From Lactarius indigo (taxonomy: Eukaryota; Basidiomycota; Agaricomycetes; Russulales; Russulaceae): a stretch of DNA of 64,000 nucleotides. This document shows, piece by piece, positions 45,319 through 57,805 of the stretch (the first letter of the stretch is position 1; each line of letters starts with the position of its first letter). The position numbers and the translations under genes are program-made. The stretch is taken from the NCBI GenBank assembly GCA_025766275.1, contig JAFKAC010000008.1, forward strand, positions 1,736,001 through 1,800,000, written 5' to 3'. The notes under the pieces are model-generated. The model had not been told where the DNA came from. It did not search any database and saw nothing but the letters and a program-made list of their open reading frames with translations.

Positions 45319-45940
45319 CCCCCTCGGTAGCGGGGCGAGGCGAAGATCTGATATGATGATGAAGGGCCACCGCACTGGTAGATTCACTGTACGAAGAGGA
45401 AGCAGCTATAAAGACCTTTATCGCGATTCTCCGGGCGATACTGCGATGCGGCTTCTTCATACAAGATCCATGCAAATGAATGCTCTTTATGTACTTATAA
45501 AGATGAAAGAACACAGGAGTATGCTTTCCATTCCTTTCCGTATTTGCTTGGGAAGTAGAACACGGTCGATGTATGAACATATGCCGCTGATGGACCAATA
45601 GCGCGCATAACGCCGCAGATGCGACCGTGAATAATGTAGTCTACAGAAGCGGCCGAGCAGCCGAGATGTAATTGCCCTCTACACGCGCGATATCGTTGCT
45701 GACATGAACCGCTACCACGGAAGAGGCGCAAGGCCATAGCCTGGGTTTGGGGCCCGATGGACATTCTACGATGAAGACGAGATTGTAAAGGCACCGTATG
45801 AAACCAAACTCAATGAATAGAGTTGCGGAGAAGCATTCTGCCGAGGAGCATCACTACTGTGGGACCGAAAAGTGAGCTAAAGACCGGGACTCAAGCAAAA
45901 CGAATCGTTACTGACCAAACTGCGTGATTATCGCATGGTC
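45319..45940. other. Intergenic, convergent 3' ends of ADE8 and SYS1
   Basis: No supported gene; short unsupported ORFs only. Confidence 0.5.
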
Positions 45941-46790
45941 TCAGTCCCTCCTCAACGCGCCCATTTCAACGTCGCTTGAGTCTGGGTTGTTCGTTGCGAT
46001 CACGAGGCCCTCGGTCATTTCTCTTTTTACGCACATTTGCTCGGCAAGGAGCAATGTCAGAATACTGCTACCGAGCATGATAGCCCAGAAGAAAAGGGAC
46101 GTCGGAAGAACGGCCGAATAGTAGGTCGTGAGCACGAGGTGGTTGAAGAGAAGAGTCAGGGTGAAGTCTAGGATGAGCCGTGGCCGACGGACTAGGTGGT
46201 ATAGATAATAGACACTGTCCGGGGAACAGAGCAGGTCAGATGCGATCAGACGGAGTAAGCGCGGACAACTACTACTCGGCGACTGATGCACAAATCCAAC
46301 AGGCAGCGAGGATCCAACCGCGCAAGTAATCACCACGGCCATCCGGTCCCATGTACTGGGGACCTTCAGCAACCTTGCGGCCGTGGCTCCATGCACCGGT
46401 GAAGGAGGACCATCGTTCTTCTCCGTGCAATCGTCGGAAGGTTGGCCTTCCGGCCATCTCAGCGCCAGTCCATCAACATACCTACGTACATATCGATCAT
46501 CGGAGTCGCGTAAGCAAGGATAATAGGAAGATCGTGACGGGTTTACACATACCGACGTTGAAGGCTCCACCCTCATATTCTAGCGAGCCGGGTTCGGCAA
46601 AGATAGAGAGAAGAGGGGGGACGAGCAGGGCAAGGGTGAGATAGTGCAAGGATTGGAGAGCCACAATCTAAAAAAAGAGCAAGACGGGGAGGTTAGGGCG
46701 AGGGTTCGGAGGTATGAGATAGGCTGGCAGACGTTCTTGGGAAATAATCATGGCTGGGTCCCAGGTTGTTGTTGGCTTGGATTGTGCCAT
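45941..46790 (-). CDS. SYS1: SYS1-like Golgi membrane protein (with splice and frame anomalies)
   Basis: Sys1 is a four-helix Golgi protein that recruits the Arl3/ARFRP1 GTPase. Readable exons: MAQSKPTTTWDPAMIISQ (46790 down), IVALQSLHYLTLALLVPPLL to GGAFNV, MAGRPTFRRLHGEERWSSF to WILAACWICASVA, then DVYYLYHLVRRPRLILDF to GALRRD, ending at 45941. The order and helices fit SYS1 well. Two problems: the first intron would need a GA donor (caa|gaacgt) to join ISQ to IVA, and the expected DWREMAGRPT junction has one extra T (cgcTgag). Using the acceptor ctgag would restore the frame but drop about eight residues. The gene is either real with unusual splicing, subtly inactivated, or affected by sequence error. 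Divergent from the dipeptidyl aminopeptidase, 160 bp apart. Confidence 0.75.
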
Positions 46791-46950
46791 CGGTCGTCGT
46801 GTATGTTCACATCACTCACTCCCGGTCACCCATTGCATAGAATATTTCCTTTTTGGTATTTCTCCCACACGTGTTATGTAATAATTGTCACGTAACGTCA
46901 CATCTCCAGTTGTGTACAGTTCGTAGCCGCATTTCCCACTAATTCTATCG

Positions 46951-49900
46951 ATGCCGCCTCAATACGACCCTCTCACGCAGGAGGATGATAGCCCGTTGGA
47001 CGGTGACCAAGCCCATCACAATAACGTGACGCGCGGTGATCTTTTCCCCCGGCCAGCAGTCTACTATGGAGAGGGTCCGTTCGACGCGCCAAGTTCAGAT
47101 GACGACGACGACGACGCGATCACTGAGAAAGATCGCACGAACCCGTTGAACCGCGCCGAAAACGGTGACTTGCTAGACCCAGGGTCTGGTGATAACGGGC
47201 TATACGTTGGGGGTCAGAAGGTGCGTAACCATGAGCTGCTCGCGTGAGCCTCTGATCTAACACCAACCTATAGGAGTTCCCGTCTGTCCGAGGGCTTCTC
47301 CTCACTCTTGCGGCCCTAGTAACTCTTTCTGGAGTGGTAGGCCTATTTGCCGCTTTCACCTACAAGGATACCAGACGCATTATACCCGGGAATGAACATA
47401 TCACCATGGATCACATCTTCAATCGCACTTTTACCGCCGACCGAACGAGCCTCTCGTGGGTTCCAGAAGGTGTGTGTGCCAATATGTTTACCCATGTGAC
47501 TGTGGAGTTGACAGGTCTCCATTTAACCCAAGCCGGAGATGGCGTATTTTCTGTATCCCAAGATGGTTTCATCAAGCTCGTCAGCCTCGAGTCTAACACC
47601 ACGACTGACCTGGTGCAAATGTCCGATCTGAAGGATGTGGGTCCGGTAAAATTATTTTGTCCGCGCAGCCCTTGACCATGTCCACATTGTAGGAGCAAGG
47701 AAATCGGCTGGCTTTGCACAACTGGAAGCTGTCCCCTGACATGAAATACATGCTAATCAAGGCCGACCACCGCAAGGTCTGCCTCATCTAATCCGCATTG
47801 TAAGCCTCGCATTGACTGTGAGGCCTAGCAATGGCGTTGGTCAAGCTTTGGCAACTACTGGATTTTCAATTTGGAAACAAAAGAAACTCACCCCCTAGTC
47901 CCTCCATCAAATCCACCAACTGTGGCGTATGCGACATGGTCTCCTACGGGACAGAGAATTGCCTACGTTATGAATAATGATCTCCTATGTGGTCCCCAGC
48001 CTTTCGTGAGAGCCGTGTTGATCTCCACTCCTTTTAATGCCTTCTCATATCCCCTGTAAGACGTCAGGCTTCTCACATCCAAGTTACTAACTCTGGCAAT
48101 GCCACTCTCTTCCACGGTGTTCCCGACTGGGTATACGAGGAAGAAGTCTTCTCTTCTGATTTTGCGCTCTGGTGGTCACCCGACTCGACCAAAGTAGCCT
48201 TTCTTGCTTTTGACGAAACCCTGGTCGAAGAGTATACCTTCCCGGTCTACAACCCGACAGATGACTCGGACGCAGTTGTGCCCTACACCTCGCAACAGAC
48301 GATGCGCTATCCGAAACCAGGGTATCCGAACCCGCTCGTATCCGTACACGTGTTCGACGTCGAGCGGTTCCTCTCCGAGCGGGTCTTCAGCACCGAGCCC
48401 TCCCCTGCCGAGGCGACGCTCGAGCTCGAGTGGACGGGCCGCCAGTCTCTCAACGACAGCGTGATCACGGACATCGTCTGGCTGAGTAACGGCACGCTCC
48501 TCGTGAAGGAGGTGAACCGCAATGCAGACACTGGGAGCGCAGCACTGTTCGACGTCTCGGACACCACACTCCTCGCGGCCCGCACGGGAACCGTCGTGCG
48601 CAAGTTTGGCAAGGACGGCGAGGAGGCGGACGAGGGCTGGATCGACCCTGAACACGCGGTGTACCCCCTCCCGGAGCGCTTCTCCGTAAGTAGGCCTCCC
48701 GTCGTATCTGGATATCGTGCCCGACAAAGAGGGCTTCAACCACATCGCGCTCTTCAACCCTGCGAGCTCGGGAACACCCCGTTTCCTGACGACGGGGCCC
48801 TGGGAAGTTACCGGCGGCATCCAGGCCGTCGACTTCGAGAAGGGGCTCGTGTACGTTTCAGCCCTCTCCCCCCCCCCCCCGTCTAGGTTTTCTGACAAAT
48901 AAACGCTGCAGGTACTTCCAAGCTGCCAACCCGTCCTCCGTCGGTCGCAATATCTTCTCCGCCCCCCTCCCACTCGATAGCAATTTCAAGTTCAGTGACG
49001 CTGCGCCGATCACTCAACCCTCCGCGTTGACGGACACGGCGGGTTTGGGACGGTATTCCGCAGATTTTTCACCGGAGGCAGGGTTCTACCTGCTGAGTTA
49101 TGAGGGGCCGAAGATACCATGGCAGCGCGTCGTCAAGGCTAATGACACAGGTCCGTTCGTTCCCGCGAGAAAAGATTTGCCGGGGTTCCTAAGCGTGTGG
49201 CTTGATAGACTTTGACTTTGTGGTCAACGACAATGCTCGCCTAAATGCTACCTGGAGCCGATTCGAGACTCCGATAGTTCAGCACACAACGATAGACAGT
49301 GACGGTTATGGTGAGGTCCCCTCTTATTAACCTATGTCTGACCACTAATATGAAAGCAAAACAAACAAAAAAAAAACGGACCGCGTTTATTTTTTTTTAT
49401 TTCCCCGTCTCCTTATGCAGAATTGAACGCTGTTGAATTACGTCCACCACACATGGACAGTTCTGGGCGTACGAAGTACCCTGTGCTCTTCCGCGTGTAA
49501 GACGCCCGGTCGGATTCCTTAAACCCCTCTGCTGACTGTCGTATTTGTGTGCCCGCATCCAGGTACGGCGGGCCGGGCTCGCAAATTGTGAGTACTTCGT
49601 TCGCCCTCGACTGGCACGCGTATCTCGCGTGTAGCCTGCAATATGTCGTCGTCATCGTCGATGGGCGGGGCACGGGCTACAAGGGCCGCGCGCTGCGCAA
49701 CCCGGTCAAGGGCAACCTCGGCTTCTGGGAGGTGCGCGACCAGATCAACGCGGCGCGGTGAGTAACTTCGCTACTTTTCACTTGCTCGGCCCTCCCCGGG
49801 GGGGAGGTGATTAATTAAAATTCCCGCGTGTAGCCTTTGGGCAGCGAAGGATTACGTTGACCCGAAGCGGATTGGGATATGGGGCTGGGTGCGTCCTTTG

Positions 49901-50697
49901 TGCCTCCTTTTTTTTTTTTTTATTATGCCTGGATGCAAGGTGAGCTGACAGGTTATTTCCGTACAGTCTTATGGTGGCTTCATGAGCTCGAAGGTGGTCG
50001 AGGCTAACGCGGGTATCCACTCGTTAGCAATATCCGTCGCCGTACGTCCGTCCCTCCTCTTCTGTTGCCGTCACCGTCACTCAATGGAAGCATGTGTCCT
50101 CATTTTTTTTTTTTTGGTTTTGTGTCTCCGCAAACCCTTATCCAGCCTGTCACGAGCTGGCGCTTGTACGGTACGTTCGCGAGACAGACAGCTTCCTTCG
50201 TCATCAGCGCCTGTCATCATTCATTTCATTCGTTTTTCATTTGATGATGTTCCCCCATCGCGAATCAATTCTAATTATTTTCTATTTTCCCTTTTAGATT
50301 CGGTCTACACTGAACGTTACATGAACTTACCCGCGCTGAATCCCGGCGGGTACGTCAACGCGTCCATCTCAAACGTGACGGCGTTCGACAAGGTCGACTA
50401 TTTGCTCGCGCACGGGAGCGGCGACGATAACGTGCACTTTGCCAATTCGGCGCACCTGTTGGACATGTTCACCAAAGCACACATCCGGAACTACCAGTTC
50501 CGAATGTTCACCGACAGGTAGAGTCTCGACCGCTTCGCTTGCGGGTAAAATAAAGAGCGCGAGCGCTCACCGACTGACTTTTTACACACAGTGACCACAG
50601 CATTCAGAGGCGCGGGGCGAACCGGGAGTTATACGAGTACATGACCAACTTTTTATTAGAAAAATGGGGCAAGGGCGGACGGCAGCGAGGTTGGTGA
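46951..50697 (+). CDS. Dipeptidyl aminopeptidase (S9B, DPAP/DPP4 family)
   Basis: Type II membrane serine peptidase that removes N-terminal X-Pro or X-Ala dipeptides; in yeast the family acts in the Golgi (Ste13) or vacuole (Dap2). An acidic cytosolic tail of about 95 residues is followed by the anchor LLLTLAALVTLSGVVGLFAA. The beta-propeller includes YWIFNLETKE, ATWSPTGQRIAYV and DFALWWSPDSTKVAFLAFDE. The catalytic domain has RVYGGPGSQIV, VDGRGTGYKG, nucleophile GWSYGG (near 49967), Asp in GSGDDNVHF (50421-50447) and His in DSDHSI (50591-50600). About ten exons or more; the 25-nt exon 50146-50170 encodes part of APVTSWRLYDS. All three catalytic residues are present. Confidence 0.9.
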
Positions 50698-51182
50698 GAG
50701 GTGAGGGTGAGACGATGAGGATGAGGATGAGGACTGGCGGCTACGTGTTTGGGTTACTGTAACATAACCCCACAGAATGCGGAGTCAGAACGACGGGTCA
50801 AGTCACACCCAAGGTCGTGTCGAGAGGGCGACGGGGATGGCTCTACACCTTCCCATTATTAGCCCGTTTTTATAAATATTTTTAGCAACGAGTCGAGGGA
50901 GAGTCTGGAGAGTCCAGTCTGTAGGCCTAGAAAGGAAGGAAGCGAGGCTGATAGGTCACATGGGGTCGGGACGTAGGTCGATGATGGATTATGGCTGGGT
51001 CTCGACCTGACAGGAAGGCCCTGTTATATCCGATCGGGTTCAGGCGAGGGTCTGGGCCACGCAGAGTCAGGGAGGAGGACAGCGCTCGATGTGCTAATAC
51101 AACTTGATATACTTAAGGTTTCCTCGATGAAATCGACTGCCGAAAGCGCACACACTCTTCCCCCTCTTCCCCCCTCCCCTTT
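50698..51182. other. Intergenic
   Basis: No gene supported between the peptidase stop and the ETT1-like region. Contains GAGGAT repeats just after the stop (50706-50735). Confidence 0.5.
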
Positions 51183-53561
51183 TTGATGATAAATTCTTCA
51201 AGCATGCTGGCCCCCCTGGCCCCCCCGTCGCCCACCGTGGCGGCGGGAACCTGGCCACGGCTCGCACGTCGCGGCCTGAAGCGGCCGCGTGGGCTGTGGA
51301 AGGCCCGTCGGCGTGTGGACCCTACCACCACACCAACCTCTTCGGGCTGTGCGCCGCACGGTTCGCCCGCCCCATCCACAACAGGGGCACTTCGCGCTCG
51401 GGGGCAGTCGCAATCGCGGTCGTCGTGGCGCGGCTCGGACACAGACCGCGAGGAGGAGGGGAACGGAGAGCGGGAGAGCACCGCAGGACAATGATGGTGA
51501 GGCGGACGAGGACGAAGACGACATGATGAGCGAGCAATCTGGCAGCTCGAAACGCCAGCGCCGTGAATCGGCGGACAGCTGCGGTAGCAGCGTCGAGATG
51601 TGGGCTTTCTACGTCGACGCTGCTGAGGCGGCGCCGTCGACCGGCGACGACCTACGCCGTTCATACCGTGTGCCCCCCCGCCGCAGCTGGAGCTGGAGAT
51701 CACCAGCTGCTGCGAGGTAGGCAGGGATGCCCAGGTGTTGATCCAGGACATGGTCACGACGTCACTTGCGGAGAGGGCAAGCCCGGCGCACGTGAAAGAG
51801 GACAGGCTATGGATACGAGGAGTGGGAGAGCGTCAAGGGGACGCTGAGACGGGCGTCAGAACTGTATGACGGTGCGTTATTGCGTCGCTGTTGGTGTGTG
51901 TCGGTGCTTATCGCCGTTGCATCTACCATGTGTATATGCTTAGGTGAGGACCTGTCGGGGTCGATAACGCTCCTACGGGCCGTCATTCACGAATGTCATC
52001 GTCTCCGCCATCAGTTCCCGGATCCCTCCGCATTCCTCGCTCAGACCCAAACGAGATCAAGGCGAGGGAGCTCAAGCTTGAGCTTCGGAAGACGCGGTGG
52101 CATCATTGTCATCATCGAGAAACCTCGCCATCGATCGGATGTGCACGTGCACGAATGAATCCCTAGATTCGGATTCAGATTCCTCTCCAAGTCCATCTTC
52201 GTGTCACCATCACCGCCATCATCATCATCGTCATCCGTATGTAGTTGTTCACTTTCCCCCCACGTTTTCTTTCTCTGTTCTTTCGGCGCGCGCTCACCGA
52301 TTCGTCCAATAGAAGTCGTGATTCGCCCACCGCCTTCCATGCCGTACTTGGTGTTGCATTATTCCTATTTGGTAACCTTATCGCCCAAAACTCCACTCTC
52401 GCCATTTCCCGCGAACCCACAGCCCCTGATTTCTATTGGCGCGCCGCCCTCGACGTGTTCGATGCCAGCGATAACCTCCCCTCCCACACCACCGGTGACA
52501 GTTTCACCAACGATCACCCCGACGACTGGCGCCTGGCGATCGCCTGGGGCCGCACCCTCGTCGCCCTCGCATACGACCTCACAAAATCAAACGGGGCTCC
52601 TCACCCTCCATCCCCGACCTCCCCCTCTTCCCCGCTATCGCCGTCGCACCAGCGCTTCGCACAGCGCTCGCCCCTCACCACGATCGCCGCCATGCGCACA
52701 CCAGGCTTTGCGCTCCCCACACATGCATCCGCACACGAAATCCTCACCCTCGCCGCGGACCAGTTCTCGCGCGGCATCTTCCACATGCCGCACACCCCGC
52801 CCGGCACCCCCAGCCACTCACATGCACCACGCGTGCGGGCGTGGGGGTCGCCGCCCTTGCCGTCCCTATGTAGCTTCTCTCGCCCTAGCGAGCTATTCAC
52901 GCTTGCGTCGGAGGTGCTCCTCGTCGCGGAGCGCCTGGATGGAGCCGAGGACCGCCGCAGGTGGGCTGCGTGGGCCGACGCAATCTTCCACCAGATGCAC
53001 ATGGAGGCAGACGTCGATACATGGCGTGCGCGCATAGTCTCGGCCGCGGGGCGCTGTTGGCTCGCCATTGGCAGTGCCCATGCTGAGGAGCTTGAGGACG
53101 CCCTTGAGCGCGGCGACAGGGGCGTTCTGGGCAGCAAGGATGCAGAAGAAGCCCGCACGGCGCTTGGGGCGGGTGAGTCACTTTTGCTGCGCTCCCGTGT
53201 CCGGGGTCTGATCACCTTACGTTTTGTTCCAGCCATATCCTTCTTTGACCGTGCAAAAGGATCTGCCTCGACCGAGTCCCCGGAGATGTTATTGGCGGAT
53301 ATGCAGCCTTTGGTGAGTCATTTTCCCCCTTTGTCTCCTTTCTTTCTTTCTTTTATTCTTTCTCACCTGTTTTTTTTTTTGTTTTTGTTTTCGCAGCTTG
53401 CAGAAGCCCTCCTTTCCCTCGCGAATCTTACCGCAAGTGAGGATGCTCGCGAAGCCTTGTATGCACGCGCAAAGGCCGAAGGCGGGGAAGCTGTCGCGCG
53501 TGATCTTGGACCTAGCCCCACGCGCACCCCGACCGCGGACGTCCGGATGGACGAATCATGA
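51183..53561 (+). CDS. ETT1/Nro1-like TPR-type protein (5' part uncertain)
   Basis: Nuclear alpha-helical repeat protein; Ett1 promotes translation termination in yeast and Nro1 regulates the prolyl hydroxylase Ofd1 in fission yeast. The supported core is EEWESVKGTLRRASELYDGE and LSGSITLLRAVIHECHRLRH (51815-52010), then DSPTAFHAVLGVALFLFGNL (from 52317), FYWRAALDVFDASD, LAIAWGRTLVALAYDL, and RRRWAAWADAIFHQMHMEAD to SAAGRCWLAIGSAH. The 3' end is spliced: AISFFDRAKGSAST, then LAEALLSLANLTAS to MDES. Upstream of 51815 an acidic EADEDEDD and a KRQRRES stretch fit the usual N-terminus, but the frames do not join without assumed small introns. The start is therefore only approximate. Confidence 0.65.
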
Positions 53562-54404
53562 CACGGGCCCCCTCCATTGGCTCCTTTCTCATCACTCGTA
53601 TTCTATTGGCCAATTTCTCCTCTTGTCGCATTTTGCCTTTGTCCTCGTGCCGCGCAATTATCAACTCCCCCATTCCCCCCACAATACATTCGCCCCCACC
53701 CCCCTCTTTTCTCCAACTTTGCTTATCTTAACTTGATCTCCCGTTTTGTCGTTGCCCTCTTTTTTTTTTTTTTTTAATTTCAACTTTTCATTCATCCCTC
53801 TCTTGTGGTTTGTGGTGGGTCGCTCACTTACGTGTATAGGTACATGGACCCAATCCACCAATCCACTCACAAGTTTTACCCCTTTCATCCCTCCCCCCTT
53901 CCCTCTCCCCCAAATACATTTTATACATTCCCTGCCATTCATGCACGTTCTCTGTATTATTCAACTGCACGCTTTGTTGTACCACCTCGTTCCCCTCCCT
54001 TCCTCACCACCCTGCATAGACCCTACGTAACGAACACGCTCGAGTAATGTTAATCACATATCTCAAAAGAGAAAGACGGACCCAACCTTATGATACGCCC
54101 CACCTTGATGATCCAGACTGACCTCCCCGTGCTCCTCCGACTGCGCTTTTCCCCCTGAGCCCTGTTTCCTCTGTCATGTGGCCATTCACTGAACATAAAT
54201 TACGATAAAATCAGAGATTCACCCTTCTAGTTTACATGTACTGATTATCACCCAAAAAGTAATTCTGTGGAGTCCTGAAAAATATATTTCGGCCAAAATA
54301 GGATTATCACCATCCAGATTGTATGTCAAAGCGTTCAGTAGTGTGTACGGTCTACGGTCCCTCTTCCCCGGCTGCGGTACGGTATATACAAAAAACAAAG
54401 TGTC
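53562..54404. other. Intergenic, convergent 3' ends
   Basis: CT-rich and AT-rich sequence between the ETT1-like and carrier stop codons. No gene seen. Confidence 0.5.
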
Positions 54405-55770
54405 TTATGAAAATGCCCATACGATGCCCTCGAACGTGCCAAACACCGCCATGTTGACCGGCACGGCACGCACTAGCGTGGGTGCCAGCCCGCGCCAAAA
54501 GACGCGCGATCCAGACTCGGCATACATAGCCCGCGCGGTGCCCCACGTGCTGCTGTCCACATGAGCAGAGGTCGTCGTGGCCGTGGCGTCGCGCAGGGGA
54601 AGATGCGCCTGCATGCGCGTCTTGAGCACATCAAACGGGAACGTCGCGACCCACCCCAAGACGCCAGCGGCGCCGCCCGCGAGCAGCAAGCCCACCCAGG
54701 AGCGATGCGCGAGCGTCTCTTCCACCTCTGCCAAGAGCGGGTCGTCATGTGCGCGCGGTGTGCGGGGTATTGGCGCGAAGAGGCGCAACGTGGCTTCGTA
54801 CTGCGCGGGGCCAAGGGTGTTTTTTTTTTTTAGCGGTACAGGATAACGGACGGGGAGGGAACGCACGCCGTAAAAGTACATCCCGAAACCGCCAACGTCG
54901 CGCAGGATCGTCGCGGAGAGCCCGCGGTAGAGCGCGGGCACTCCACCGGCGCGGAATATGTGCGCGGCAACTGTGCGCGCGGAGGCAACGCGTGCTTGTC
55001 CGTCCGCCGAGAGGCGCTGCTGTTGCTTCTGCTGCTGGGTCTTGATAAGCTCGATGGGCGTCGTGAGCAACCTGCCAAGAAAAGGAATTACGTGTTGGCG
55101 CTATGTAGACCAGACTAGGACGTACGTGGATGCTAGGCCGCAGCCCGCGCCAGCGAGGAAGATCTGGCCGAGCGTGGGTTCTTGCATCTGCTGTTGGTCG
55201 GCGGCGGCGTCATCCGGCCGCACTTGGACTTTGAGGAGAAAACGGTACGATGCGAAGAGCAACCCGTTCAGCAGCGGTGCGGAGGCCTGTCAGCGATGGT
55301 GAGTCGTCGCCGCGGGAGCGCCCTGTTCGTTCAGCTCGTTCCGCTTCCAGATTTTGGGCACACGCAGGGGAAGGGAGGACGGACGCTGACATACCAGGGG
55401 AGAGGAGATGCCCTTGAAGAGCCCACGGAGTCGTTCCTCGCGCGTGATGGTCGTGAGCGCATGGAGGGTCGAGCGGTATTGGACGTTTGGCGCAGGGTTC
55501 TGGAAGCGGTACTTCACTTTTTCGTATTTAGTGCCGCGTAGAACGCTCTCGCTTCAACCTTTTCCGTTTCGCACGGCACAGAAGGAACTCACCCGTATCA
55601 AATGGGAATCCCACGACTATACCCGAGACCCCTGCGACGGTGCCGGCGAGAAAATCCAGAGTGGGATCCAGTTCGACTGTGTGCACCCAAATGAAAATTT
55701 AAAATAAAAAAATATGGGTCGTAGGGCATCGTGACTGCGCACCGTTTTCGTTATCCTGAGAATCAGACAT
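54405..55770 (-). CDS. Mitochondrial carrier family protein (SLC25)
   Basis: Inner-membrane transporter with three carrier repeats. Exon 1 55770-55743 (MSDSQDNEN), exon 2 55676-55593 (LDFLAGTVAGVSGIVVGFPF), exon 3 from 55516 (VKYRFQNPAPNVQYRSTLHA to SSPL). The first repeat signature FPFDTVKYRFQ matches PxD/ExxK/RxR; the second is TTPIELIKTQQQ and the third FPFDVLKTRMQ. The QNPAPNVQY stretch after repeat 1 and the overall pattern point to the carnitine/basic amino-acid/SLC25A45-like group, but the substrate is not determinable by eye. Introns are mostly short; one is about 110 nt. The first exons are copied into the next two lipase units as pseudogenes. Confidence 0.87.
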
Positions 55771-56545
55771 AGCCCAATAGCTCCCAGACGCATCAAGACT
55801 GCGCGTGCACTGCCTCGGTAGGTTGCCTGCCTGTCTGAAACGCGGGATTGTGCTGGCAGCGACCCGCTACGGAAGCAAGTCCGGCGGTCCGTTCGGATCG
55901 GTGCACGTGGGTTATGCCTTTGAGTCGTTGTCGTGGACCCGGCTGATATGGGGGACCCTGAGTCCTGTGAGGGAGTCGTGCGGCATCATACTCAGGCTCT
56001 CAAAGGAAATCAACATCTTACTACTCATGATCAACCGCAATGGGATACGTCGTCTTCGTGCAAGTTTCAACTGTACTCTTTGGCGCTGACATGTCATTGT
56101 AGTGACTGTACTGTATTCTACTAATTCAGCCCTCCTGTACATTGCTGCTACCTGCTACCTCTCGGCGTCGTTGTTCGCTCTTTCACTCACCACTGCACTC
56201 GCTCGAATTCTGAAATCTAATTGGACAAAATTTCTCAACTGAATTAGTGTACATCGAAGAATGCCCCACGGTGAATCATATCACAGTAACCGCCATTGGA
56301 TCAGTCTTCTTTCTCAGTCATGGACAATTCGCTGATTGTTCCCGAATAGGTCGGGCGCAGTAGGAAAGTTGGTACTGGCACCGACATCCCAATGACGTTT
56401 ACAGTATTTGCGAATGGACGCTCGGCCCACACCGGGATCATGTATTATTACTCACCACCATACCCTTCCGCAGCCACCTTGCCATTGGTTTTCTGCGGAA
56501 AGAACAGTGCTAGTAATTTCCTGTGCTGGCCCAGATGCATTCCCG
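55771..56545. other. Intergenic / lipase B upstream region
   Basis: Conserved in blocks with 58860-59540 and, less, with 61810-62400. Includes the shared region around the carrier 5' flank (55860-55920 with 58925-58960) and a shared block with ATTGGACAAA near 56220 and 59202. No ORF supported. Confidence 0.5.
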
Positions 56546-56553
56546 CATATAAA
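56546..56553 (+). promoter_or_regulatory. TATA-box of lipase B
   Basis: CATATAAA, 54 bp before the start codon, kept at the same distance in all three array lipases inside a shared block (ccagatgc...cgcatata). Confidence 0.6.
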
Positions 56554-56599
56554 CTCTAGCCTTCGCATGTCGTCCTATCAGCATTCCGCCTCTGTGACC

Positions 56600-57805
56600 A
56601 TGGTTTTCTTACGATCTTCTGCTTTCGCTCTCGTGTTCGCCAGACTTACCCATGCAGCTGCAGTCAAGCGTCAGGATATCACCCCACTCAGTACCACCCA
56701 AATCTCGTCGTTCGCTCCGTTCACTCACTTCGCGAGCACCGCTTACTGCAACCCCTCCACGACAACAAACTGGACCTGCGGTGGTGCGTCGCTCGCCGCC
56801 CTCTCTACCATGTATAGCTATGATGTGCTGATGACCCCTCTTCTAGCCAATTGCCAAGAAAACTCCGACTTCGTGCCAACGGCATCCGGCGGCGATGGAG
56901 ATGCAACACAATTTTGTGGGATACAGTCATAGCTGACCTGGTCCCGAGTTATACTCACGTAGCCCTCACAGGGTATGTCGGGTTCTCCCCGTCGCAGAAC
57001 AACACGGTCATAGTCGCACACCAAGGCACTGACACTAGCAAATTGTAAGTTTACATCGCTCAGACGTTTTTTTGACACATTCGCTCATCCCTCACATCAG
57101 ATTACCCATCCTGACTGACACCAATCTCTCACTCGCGCCTCTGGACACATTCCTCTTCCCGGGTGTTCCATCCTCTGTGGAAACGCACGATGGATTTGCC
57201 TTGGAACAGGCTAAGTATGTCGCACGTTACCCCCTCATCATTTCTCCGTATCTCAACAAAACCACTTGCGCAGGACCGCATCCACGATCCTCTCCGCCGT
57301 CCAGCAGACACTCTCAGCGCACAGCACGTCGTCCGTGACCGTCGTCGGCCACTCCCTCGGCGCGGCGCTCGCGCTCCTCGATGGTGTCTACCTCCGCCTC
57401 AATCTCAACGCGACCGTGAACGTGCGGGTGATCGGCTATGGGATGCCCCGCGTCGGGAACCAGGACTTCGCCGACTGGGTCGACGCCAACCTGAGTGGCC
57501 AGGTGACGCACATCAACAACCGGGAGGACCGCATCCCGATCCTTCCCGGAAAATTTTTGGGCTTCCATCACCCCTCCGGCGAAGTTCACATCACGGACTC
57601 AGGCACATGGGAAAATTGCCCCGGTGAGCTTTTCTCGTCACTTTTGGGTGCGGCGGAGCGCTGACGAGAGCGCGCGGCGGCGGGTTCCTTTTCAGGCCAG
57701 GATAATCCTTCCACTGAGTGCATTGTCGGCGATGTCTCGAACATTTTCGACGGCCACACGAGCGATCACGTGGGGCCATACGATGGCATCTCTATGGGCT
57801 GCTAG
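56600..57805 (+). CDS. Secreted class 3 lipase (lipase B)
   Basis: Six exons: 56600-56783, 56847-56915, 56972-57044, 57101-57214, 57274-57623, 57696-57805. They sum to 900 nt, 299 aa. Signal peptide MVFLRSSAFALVFARLTHAA followed by VKRQ (probable Kex2 site). Nucleophile in VVGHSLGAALALLD, Asp in NNREDRIPILP, His in SDHVGPYDG; the protein ends in a cysteine (ISMGC). Secreted lipase/esterase of the lipase 3 family. The first intron (63 nt) keeps the frame open, so an unspliced form would insert 21 residues. Confidence 0.9.
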
